Source of the DNA: Ciona intestinalis
Lineage: Eukaryota; Chordata; Ascidiacea; Phlebobranchia; Cionidae
DNA length: 64,000 nucleotides
NCBI RefSeq assembly: GCF_000224145.3
Contig: NC_020166.2
Span: 1,367,966 to 1,431,965 of the forward strand
Direction: 5' to 3'
Positions within the stretch are counted from its first letter, which is position 1. Each line of letters opens with the position of its first letter. Below, in pieces: positions 31,501-43,500 of this stretch. Position numbers and translations under genes: made by a program. Under the pieces are notes generated by a model that was not told the origin of the DNA, did not search any database, and worked only from the letters and a program-made list of their open reading frames with translations.

Positions 31501-34500
31501 AACAGCGCAGTTTGGCCGTTCTGGTCAACTTGGTTCAACTGTAAGAAGGAAAAGTTTAAAACACTTCTTGCTGCTACCTTTTTACTTACTATGACTATTG
31601 AGTTGTCTAAATTGTCAGCCATACATTAAAGATATGAAATCAAAAAGTAATCACCCACAAAGTTACATACATGCCAACTCATAGGCGAGCGCGCGTTGTA
31701 TGAAACTAAACACCCATGTTACAATACTTTCGTTACCCTGCCATTCGAGGGTAAATAATTTACATGCATTCAACTCACCGCTGGTCTGTATCGTAGCAAC
31801 AGATCTACCACTTGGTGTCTCCCAGCAGCCGCAGCAAAGGTGAGAGCCGCCATCCCATTGGTGGCTGGTTGGTTGACGTCAGCACCAAACATAAGAAGCA
31901 GAGTTGCAAGTTCAATGCAGCCTGTGATAATATAGTTATGTCACTATAATAATGTTTAGTATGATAGTCATATTGCTGATGCGTGTTAAACCATATATTA
32001 TAATATTTCTGGACATTGCTTTAGAATATCATACCAGGTCCTTTGAAGAACCTATTTTAGGCCATAACTTAATAGAATAAAAGCTAATTTTTTCTACTTT
32101 TTCTATCAATTTTATCATACCTGAAGAATTTAATTAAAAAAAATAAATTTTAAAGTAAAACGAACCTGTATGTGCAACAACAGATAGGGGTGTTGCGTTA
32201 CTGAAGACTTCTGTTGGCGTGTTAGGGTTTGCACCAGATCTTAGAAGTAGCTTGCTCACCTGGTGTATAATAAGCTCATGTTAGATTAAAACTAATATTT
32301 AAAACTTTACACTGGTTACTATGGCTCAATGGTTATAGATAGCATATGTGTTCTTGGACAAGAATAAGACACTTAGCAGACATAACTCCATGGAGTGGTC
32401 ACTATAGATTGTAGCACCCTGGGTGTTGTGGTAATGGGCCAACTCTGACCTAAATTTGGAATTATGATGTGCCAAGCATTAGGACCTCACTCATATAGAA
32501 CACAATGTTGTGCAAATGGGCCAACTCTGACTTTAATCTCAGGTCCCATTGCTACAGTACCTTACTCATGCAGAATATACACTGGTGTTATTACATCTTT
32601 TGAGTTAAAAGTAAAACATTCACCTTCATATTTGGGAAGAATAGATTCCTCAATGACGATAGAGCTTCGGTGAGCTGCTGGCTACTTCTTGCCATAAAGC
32701 TTGCGTTTTGCTCTGAGGAGCTCATACCTGCGTTTAAAGACTGTTAAAACTCACAACATAACATCAGACACCATATGTATATATCCCATCTTGGTTTAAG
32801 CAAACACATTTAAGTGTCTTGCCCAAGGACGCATACACCAATAATGGTAGCAGCATTAAGACTCGAACCAACCAAACCTTAAAAAAAAAGTTATGGCAGG
32901 CACACTAACTGCTGCTCCTTTAAAAACAACTGTACAAAGTCTCATAGAAGACTTATTAGGTACCTGATTGCTTTGATTGGTTCTTGAACATTCCAGCTTT
33001 GAGCACGTGGTGTGCTAACTCGAGCGTGGCGTGTTTATGCAATCGGGTCGGGGGTTGAAGGGATAACACTGTGGCCAACAAAGCGTGACCCCGTTTGACA
33101 TCAACACGGAACTTGCTTGAAGATTGCACTGTGATGTCATGGTTATTAATTAAAGAAAAATTGTTTTTCTATATTCGGCAATACAAACGGTGAAAACCTG
33201 TTCTATGTTTCTCTTAGGAAACGATAACATATGAAAAAGAGCATCAACAGTAAAGAGAATACTTGTTATGCTTTGTCAGAACGCAAATAATTGCCAGAGG
33301 TGCTGTTTTACAAAACAAACTGACTTACATGTTCCTGTTTTTTGTACTTGGTGTGTTTGATCCAACAGCCATTCTCTGAAACACGAATGGAAAAATATTC
33401 TCCCACCTGAGGGAGCTAGAACCAACAGCTCGGACAACATGTCCATCTGTGATTTGAACTTCGCCCTCGGTAGTTGGTTGGGAGGCAAACCACTGCATAT
33501 GGCCTGTGGAGAATTCGTATTAGCCTTGTATATTGAGAATGTTAAATATCAAACATCTTTTTAGTATTTTTTGGGCTAAGTACGCGACTTGTTCGACTTG
33601 TTTTGTTTTGGTTAGCACTTAATAGTGAATGTATTTTTTTCCTTACCTGATAAATATGATCGTCTTTCAGGGGGTAAAGTGAAGCAAGAGCAACAGCGAT
33701 GACATCACGCACATCATCGAATGATGTGTAACTCATGAAACGCAAGTTGCACATCAGGAGAAACACCTGGAGAACAGAGTTAATAAATATGACATTTTAC
33801 CAAGCACTATGGCTCGGTGGTTGAACAAGAGGGTACAGGTTCAAGGCTTCTCTCTGCTACCATTGTTGGCTTATGTGTTTTTTGAGAAAGACACTTAGCT
33901 GTTAATGCTCTACCCCAGTGGTGACTTATGGGTTTTGTTTAAATTGTCAGCCATACATTTTAAAATATTTAAACAGATCTAGAAAAACAATCACCTGCAA
34001 AGTTAAGTTACATATGTGGCAACTCATAAGCTGGCACAAAACACCTGTGTTATATTGACTGCTGTTGCCCTGCCATATTTATTTACACCAATACTGTGGA
34101 TAGAAGTTTGTGTGATGTCATTTACCTCATGCACACTGACGGGAATGACTTTGAAACCAGAACTTTTAGGAACAATGGATCCTTTCTCTATGAGGTCAAG
34201 AGTAAGACGAAGAAAAAGGAAATTTCCTTTCGAAGTTTTAATCAGGTGTTGTCCAAGGTGCTTTTGCGTTACAGTAGGATCGGATTTTCCTAAAATGGGA
34301 AATTACGGTTAGTATGGTGACCTGGTTAACAAGATAAAGTAAGCTGGGGTAAGATAGTCAATGTTTTCATTTTCTTTCCGCGTCCCACTTGGTGGAATTA
34401 TACACCCGAATCCTCACGGGGTTATTGTAATATCAATAAATAAGTTGTTTTATCAATAATATAACCAACCTGATAGCGTTAAGTTAGACAACGCTTGTGA

Positions 34501-37500
34501 GCTTGAGATGCGATGGTTAATATATAGTTGAGAGTCTCGCACTATGTGTGCGGTATCACCATCCAGTGATACAAAACTAACAGGAAGGTTTTCGGCCAAA
34601 TTTCGATCCTCAGTTCTTAGGGTCGCGACCACTTTTAAAAAGTCAGGGAAATCCTGTAGGTGGCGCTGTAGGAACGTAAAAATAGAGAGTCCATAGTCGG
34701 GTCGATATAATTCGGCTTCATTGAGTGCGTCGATCGCTATTACGAGGTTCGAACGTGGAAGCTTGTTGGCTGTTAGAAATTTTTCGAATTAGTTACGTTA
34801 CTGTGGAATTGAGGTAAAGTACTGACAGGACTGTATATGTATATGGTTTAAACAACACAGCTGACCATGCTAAGGTCCCACAGCAAAGCATGCCAAGAGC
34901 TGTTCTATTACCTCTGGGCATATTGCCAAATATTAATAATAAAATTATGTGTAATGAAATTTCACTCTGTTTATGAAACATTATCTGATACTTCTTAAAA
35001 TCAATGAAAACCAGTTTACAAACCTTTGCGCAGTCGAACTAAAGGCTCAACAATTCCTTTGCTAAAAGCTTGGATTGGGTTTTGTATGCAGCTTCTTATA
35101 CTAAGTATGTTCTGTAAGTGTGGCTCGTTAAGTAGGAGCTCCCTGTATGATGTTAGTTGTGGAGCTTGGCTTAGTTGAGCTGCCACACTATGTAGGAACT
35201 CAGGTACATAACATGTTGAATTGTTCTCTGCCTGGCAAAAGTGGAAAGCAACAACCTAGAAAATAAATCAAATTTTAAGAAAAGGTTAAATACATTATCA
35301 TACATGAACAATTAGTGATTTTAACAGTGTAAGAGGGTAGTCTAAATAAATAAACTTTGTACTGTCTATAATGATTTCTACCTAGCTTTAGTAGTAAATA
35401 ATATCTATATTTACCAAATATATATTAAATGTTTTAATGTTATTTTATGTCAGTTTGGCAACTGACAAAGATTTAAGATAATGCTTTTTTACCAAAGCAC
35501 TTCAATCATTTATTGATTAATATACTTAATACAATACCAATAAGGTCCCCTTTTTGGGGGTAAGTTTGTGTGTCACCAATAAATCTTTACTAAACCACTT
35601 CCATATGTACCTGTGATGCTAGTTTCCTACAATTATCTTCTGTCAGGGAAGATTGACTGCCAGCTCTACTGCTTGCTGTGCTACCGAACGCTGGGCTGTT
35701 GGTACGGCTTGAGTGGTTGGAACCAACAATAAGATGACTGTTGTTGGTGCCAGGGTGGTAGAACTGCCTGGAGTTAGATAGAGGACTTGAGCTTCTAACC
35801 ATGGCGGCAGAATGGCTGAGACGTTGCATGGTATCTGTGGTACATGTATACCAGTAAGTTTCGAAGGTTAGTTTTGAAGTGAGTTTAATTTTGAAAGTTA
35901 AATTAAAAATACCTTGCTGTTCACGGCATGAAACATATACTAGAGTCGCTAAGAATGCAAATCAAGCTCTTACCCATTGCCAATTCCTAACCCATAATAC
36001 TTTATATAGAGACCCAAGTATTTTAAAAACCTACCAGACTCAGATCGCAGTGTAGAGAATCCTTGTTTCTTGCTACCATGGTAACTAAACGATACCAAAT
36101 GGTCAATAAGAGCAGTTTTTCCATGTCCTGCTGCACCTGTTATGATCTGTAATAAAGGTATCTCAATATTAGAACCATGACCTAATGAATGATTGAATGA
36201 ATTATTTGTCCTCACATGGTAGAAAAACAACAGTCGTTATGACATGGGTACTCTCTTTCATACACTTTTTGTGAATTATCGTGTTTATAACTTTATAGGT
36301 ACGTAGGGTTTATGACATCACACTTACCACTCCTTTGTTTGTTTTTAAGTCATTGGTTGTCAAGGCAACCAAGGTTTCACTGAACACCCATTCCCGTCCA
36401 ACAAACTTGGTTTCACTTGCGACAGCTAGTGAAATATCGAAAGCCAACGGTTGCAAGGTGACCTCTGGGTGGCGGTATGGAGCAAAACGAACAGCTGGGA
36501 AAATAAAGTTTAATGGTCTAAATCTCGCATAGACAACTGCTCCTTAGCATTAACCATCATAAAACTTTGCTCATGTAGAATACAAATGGAATATAGTTTG
36601 TATCTGTTGGAATGCAAAATGCAATCACAAAATAACAAATTTGCACATTGGGGATGATTACATTATGAAATAACATGTATATATACGTATTTTTTAAGAG
36701 AATGTAAACATGGGTTACAAGCATTGCAGTCTAAGCATAAACAATGGGAAAATATCGTAGCAAATAATTACCTTTAGGATCCGGTCTCCTTCGATCACCA
36801 GGGTTGGATCTTGTTGACGATCGTTTCATGCTTTGTCTACTAAAGGTGCCATCATCATATGTGTTGGGGGACGGGGTGTTTCTAAGACATGATATACATT
36901 TAGTTATATATTTAAAATATATAAAAAGTTCCATAAAACGTTAAACAAAGGTTTTGAATGTTATTTTAACATTTTTCCTGATCCGTAGTTTTGTTGATCT
37001 TAATTTGATATTTGCTATCGTATACAAATAAATAAATATATTTGTTGGTATGAATGGGACTAACATTTCATCTACCATTTGGCTAGACTTTATAAGTGTA
37101 TGAATTAAGTATCTTCTGCAAGGACACATACCCACACAATGATAGCAGCGTTGAGCCTCGAACTCTATGGTTTAAGGTTATAAAACTAACCTGTCATTAG
37201 ATGCAGGCTCAGTCTGGTTAGGATATGGGGTTGGAGCTGAGAGTGAGTGGGGTCTTGCAGCTTCCCATAACGCACTTGTACTCCCATGAGCTGGTTTACG
37301 TGCAGCAGCATGGTGGTGGTGGTGGTGGTGCATTAACCTTCCTGTAGATTCTGTACGTCCAAGTGCTGATGTGGACATGGAGGGCGTGAGAGGGGCGTGG
37401 GACATTGGGACTGGGACCTCTCGCCTTTGGTCTTGGCTCCTGAAATTAAAATTATGTTGTTTAGGTACTGCGAGCACTGGTAGGGTTTTTAAATACGTTT

Positions 37501-40500
37501 CCTATGTAGTGAGTAAATGTGATTTTTTTTGCATACATCTATACATAAAGACTGTAATTTGTGAAAATACTGAACAAACAAACAAAAATTAACTTCAACA
37601 AACCAACTACCAGTAGAGACGTGTATTTACCTATAAATGGCATCCATTTAAACACAGTTTGCTCTCGTTTATGCTTTATTATTTATAACTTTATAAAGTT
37701 TATAACTGCTAGAACAGCCTATTAAGTTCGACCTACCACACGCGTTTTGCGTTTTGTCCAACTCTGTCATTACATTCCAATGCGTTTACAACTGTGGTAG
37801 TGGTAGAGTCTGATGACAAGCGTATCCGGCTCTTTAAAGTTGAACTGGCAGTACTATTTGTTTCGTCTGCTTGTAGATGAAACTGCGGTGGGAAGTCATT
37901 TATGTAAGACTGATGTTGTTGGTTTTGGTGTTGGTAGGCAGGAGGGTCTGGTTTTCTTGATATTAAAGAATTCTGTCTTGCCAAACCTGCATTGCTATGT
38001 ACTTGCTGGGGAGCTGTAATAAAACAAGGGTTTAGTCTATTTGCTACGTAAGGGTTAATAAAATGGCCAACTATGGCCTGAAGGCAAGGTCCTAAATGTG
38101 CCTCACTTGAGGACCTTACCAATACAGAATAGGACATGTTTTTTTAAAAAAAAAAAAAAAAAAAATGTGCAAACCCTTGATCTTGGCATGCCTTATCGTC
38201 GTTGCTCATTCATATAGAATCAAAATTGCAACTATAAAAGGGGTAATAGGCAAATATTAGCCTAAATCCCATGGCGTGCTTTGTCTTAGTAGTAAGGCCT
38301 CATTTGTATAGAATAAAATTTGGTCTATAAAACAAATTTAAGGATAATATTCCTCTCACTTTTATTTTTAGGAGGCAGAGGTGGTGGGGGAAGGCTTTGC
38401 TCCACAGGAGGAGGGGGAGGAGGTGGTGGAAGTTCATTTGTGATGTCATAATGACCATTCTCTTCAGGAGGAGGTGGAGGTGGTGGTGGAAGAGGTTCTG
38501 TAGGGCTCTGTGAAAAAAACAAGTTGGGTATGGCGTAATGTAAATGGGGGTTGGGTGACATGTAACGATTATGAGTGTAACTACATTTTTGCAATGACAC
38601 CCCAGATTTGTTCCCAAATATTCAATTTTTTAATTTGTTTTTTATTTTAAAAGAGTTTTTGTTTTTTGAATTCACAATGTTACCCCTATTTTTCTATTAT
38701 TTGAGGAAACTTACATTAGATTTGCTCTTCGGAAAGTTCTTGTTCCCAGATGCTGTGGTCATCTCGCAAACTGACACTGCCGGAGTAACAGAGCGTGACG
38801 ATGATACGCTTGAACGAGTGGAGTGGCCAGGGGAGTCGCGACATAATTGTGGCAGCTTGTGTTTGTCATTCGTCTCAGCTGGGTAGAAAATATATGTAAA
38901 ATGTGCAATCATCATACAAGTATTGATGTGTCAAAATGTGTATCAAAACATATGTAATGGAATGATAAAGAGATTCAGATGGAGTACATTTGATTGTCAG
39001 CTAGTTTAGAGCAATTTTACAAACAGTTCATTTCAGTTGTATTTTAACTCACCTCGTTCTATGGAGTTTGCATCACTGTTGCTGATACTTGGTCGTTGTC
39101 TCCTTGTTGATGGTCTTCGTGGCCGTGGTTGTGATGTAAGTGATGCTGACTTGGAACCACGGCGAGGATCAGAGTTCCACAAGGGAACGCTAGACTGCTC
39201 CGCTAGTTTGGGGTGGGTAACACTGGTCCTGAAGGTAAACATAGAAAAAAGATTTTAAAAATTAGAAAATTTTCGAAATAAGAATAAATGAGACAAAAAT
39301 ATTTCCTACTATGACGACATACTTTGCAACGTTTGCGTCAGTGATTATGATGTCAGAAGAGCTTCTCGTGTGGCTGGGTGCTTGTTGTTCCATGGAATAC
39401 GCAAGCTCGTGTGTTCGGGAGTCTAACGAACCGGATCTGACGTCGTAAGGGGGGTTTGATGACGTAGGAAGGTACTGTGACATAGTATGACGAAACTCGG
39501 AATCGAATGAACCAACGCTACTGCCTGGAGACGTAGGAATACTTTATAAAACTAATATAGTACTTTGGGGTAAAGATACCCGTTAGCACATAACATCATG
39601 TTTTGTAATCATAGTTGAAACATTTAATAACGCACTTTTGGAGTTACGGGATAAAGGTATATATTCCTATAAATATTCTTTGTTTACTACATATTTCCGA
39701 ATCGTGTTTTAAACAATTAACAACGGTCTATGGAAGTCGTGAGAATACGGTTTAATAATTCTTTGGATGTTCTTCATTTACTACCAAATGGGACGAGAAA
39801 ATAAAAAATGTCCCATCTTCCCCAACCCTTCTATACGGTCAAAGCAACTTACCGATTCCTTTATCCGACAAAGTAGAAGCTGGGCTGGTGGTTTGTTTCT
39901 TCTTAATATCGTTGTTGTTGCCAATGATATTTGTTTGACTTAACAGTGGATGGTGGTGACTGGTCGTCTTCACATGGCTTACTCTGTAAAATATTCAACA
40001 ACTTTAGGCCAAGGTATAAGTATAGCTCGTACGTGTGGTTATCTATCGAAGTGAAAAGTGATACAACGTTGGGCTTAGCTGGCAAATAGCGATTGCCCAC
40101 AGCTTAATTCGCGTGGGCATTGACTCCATCACCCTTAAAGTTACATACGTGGTAACTTGTAAGCGGACATGAGGTGTATGAAACAGAACACCCGTGTTAT
40201 AGCGACTCAGCTGCCTCGACAGGAGAAATAAAAACTCATTCATTTAAACACCAGTTTTATACTAACCATCATGACATAAACTCTAGCAATAATTAATGCT
40301 GGCTACGAGATCTAAAAACGCTTCTTAAAAGGGAACTTACTTAATTCTCAACGTTATACACATTCACACAACACCACGTATAGTTTACATCAAGTATTAC
40401 ACCATTAAGTATTACACCATGCAGAAGTAAAAGTTTCATATCCTTACCTCTGATCTCCCAAAAATAAACCAAGTGTCGCCATTAACGCTGGGTCTGGTTC

Positions 40501-43500
40501 CTCATCCGCTGACGTCAGCGTGACGTCTTCATGACGTTTGGATGTCGAGGAAGCACTGCTGGTACCGGAGCCTATATTTAAACACGACCATGACAATATT
40601 ACATATAGTATAGTACTGTGGGGTGAAATAAAATACGGTTAGCACATAATACCATATACTTCTCAATCGTATTTTAACAATTAACAACGCTAATTTAGAG
40701 TTGTGAGGATACGATTATGTATTTCTATAAATATTTTTGTTTACTACCAAATAGATAAAAGAGAATGAAAATATATCTATCGCTAATGTACTGTAAATAT
40801 AGATACATCGGATCTCTATGTTTTTTTGATAACAGGATATATAATTACATAGTCTGCCAGGAGATTTGAATTAACCAATCAGAGCCGAGAATTTACTTCC
40901 GGTTCCCATGAACTGATGGGAATAGGAAGCAATCCGCTAGAGTCGCCCTTCTAACCTCATGTCAAGGAAACACTCATGGTTTGGACGATCGCCAAAACTG
41001 TCGGCCGAACTCACAAAATGAAATATTTTTGGAGCGCGAGGCAGTTTACACGTTGGCTAAAACAAAACTACTAAAAACCCTTTTCCGAATACATGTTTGT
41101 TGCGGAAAACACACGACAGCCTATTACTTATCCTAGGGTTAATCAAAGAACGACACTTAATTTGTGACCACTTCAGATTTATGCCCTTTGCTGTCTATCG
41201 CTAAGCTTTGTCAAGATCTACTAGAGATAGTAGGCCGTAGCTTTGCTAATAAACAACTTAACTAAAACATCCTTCACGGTGAACGCGTGCAGTTCAACGT
41301 ATAACAAAATGAAACGAATATTCGAAACACGATTTTTATCGCGATTTCTAAACTCTTAAACCCGCCTTCCTCGTTCGCACTTTCCCTGGAGAACTGCTGA
41401 CGTCAAACACCAAAATAGCGGGAGTCGATTTTGGAATCTTGGATTACCGAGAATTAGGAAAACAAACGTCGGAAAGATTAGGCGGAACCGGCATTGGTAT
41501 TTGATTGGCGGCTGGTTTCACTAATTCTAAAGATTAGGATAAAACCGGCACAGGCATGTAATAAGGAAACGATAGCAACCAACATCGGGAATTAGGAATT
41601 TACTGCATTTGACAGCAGCATCTCCTGCAGTTCCAAACCTGCATTAACTGCATGGTTTCTGTCGTTTTGCTAACTCCCTTCTCTCGCTGTTTTAATTAAC
41701 CTGATCATAGTTTCTGCATTCGAAGATGTACCAAACTGTTATGCTTCATATAAGAGAAACCTAAATTACACCAAAGAGATTTTTTTACCATCTTGTTTAT
41801 TTTGAGCATGGACTTTATAAAACATTATTATAAAAACTTATTTGAACTAAACGCTGTTCTTACATGACTTCCTACACCCAACATCGAAAGTTGCTTGTGG
41901 AAGCGACAGTTCCTTTCAGCGGAATTCCGCGATTTATTGTTACGTCATAAGTAATCGTCCCGGCGTCGTTTGAATACAAACAGAACAAACGTCGATCAAA
42001 AAATCCAAATTTTCAGCGAAAATAACCAGAACAAAAGCGAAGCTAATTTGATTATCTCCTCACCGCATGATACAGGAACATAGCTACCATCAATACCTGT
42101 CTGAAACTTCGATACGAATGATGGAGCTAAAAGACTAGTATTAACAACCTAACAAATGTATAAGTTCGCGGTGTATTTAACCTGGTATAAGTTTGTGACT
42201 TATATTCTAAGCATGTGACACCTTACTGAGTGGGACGCCATAGGAACATAGATTTAGGCCAGGGTTGGCCCATTACCCCAAGCTTGTACCTTACTGAATA
42301 AGGCAAGCAACTTGCAGCTTTTCAGATTACGTCTACCTGCACGATCTCCATATAACCACGGCCTACTAGAGATATCTCTAGTATCTCTAGTAGGCCGTGA
42401 TATAACTTAATTTTTCAGTTTATTAACTCGATTCTCCGCTTGTCATATCACAGTAAACTGCTTTAGGATCTGTGTAGAGTTACAACATGCAGGGTAACAT
42501 ACCGTTCCGGCAAATAGGATCTCCACGCAACGCTGCGCTTGCGTTTATCGAAGCTACCCTTAGTTCCAAGCAAATATTTCGTCAAAAAGATGCTTATCGC
42601 TGTTCTCACGCATATTGGTGTTTTGTGGTATGTAGCAAGCAAAGGACCCGCTTCTATCGTTGTAAGATTGGTATTACGTCCATGGGGCGCGCAAGGGCAC
42701 ATACCAACGCTGTGTTTCGTCACAAACATATCGCTCGTGTGCATGCGCGCATTCTTACGCCGATAAACCGCGATTTCTACGCCCTATTACGTCACAATGG
42801 TAAAAATACAACGCAACCTTTCGAGGGCGGATAGCGCCACGTTTCGACGGAGTACAATTACAAAACATTGTGACGTCAGACGCAGAAACAAATGCATTCG
42901 ATCACCATTATTGCGTAACAATGACCTGACAATAGAAGTTGCTAGACAGAGCGACTGGGGCGACAACCACGTGTAAGATCGAACAAAACACGCCACAGAA
43001 ATGTAAAGGGAACACGTGGTATCGTAACTTAATTAAACAACGAAATACCTCGATTAATAGGGACATTTAATGTAATTAGTTTACATTCTATTGTACGTGT
43101 GTGAAATCGGTTGGTCGATTATACTGTTACTATGTTTATAGTAGGGTGGGATAAGATGGGACACCTTTAGCACATAATATTAAAATATTCTGATCGTGTT
43201 TTAAACAATTAACAACGGTTTACGAAAGTCGTGATGTAAAGGTTTTATAATTCTTTGATTGTTCTTTGTGTTTACTACTAAATAGGACGAGAAAATAGAA
43301 TGAAAATGTGTCCCATCTTCCCCTACCTTACTCTATATTGCTAGATATTCGTCAATTTATTTTTTGTTAACGATTATATATACAACGGAATCACATCTTT
43401 TCCTGAAATTGTCTAACGCTGGGCGAGGCGCAATAAAATAGTATTAGCTATACAGATACATGTGGATTTTCTTGAGATTAACTTTCGAACATTAAATTTA

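Larger units (their letters stand above)
28941..32727 (-). other. TANC: TANC exons 21-29: ankyrin repeats
   Basis: Exons 32727-32624, 32259-32166, 31921-31779, 31538-31368, 31098-30898, 30536-30401, 30011-29949, 29654-29545 and 29133-28941. Ankyrin units read in order include [111 protein letters not shown] and [17 protein letters not shown]. The closing [15 protein letters not shown] matches the junction to the TPR part in vertebrate TANCs. Many units are split by introns. Confidence 0.9.

Noticed and set aside
38300..38617. 105-codon alternative frame over the poly-proline exon
   Set aside because: A shifted reading of TANC exon 8; only the PPPP frame matches exon phases.
42463..42834. Open frames on both strands (93 and 115 codons)
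   Set aside because: Located in TANC intron 2, overlapping each other, with no recognisable protein and no splice-consistent neighbours.
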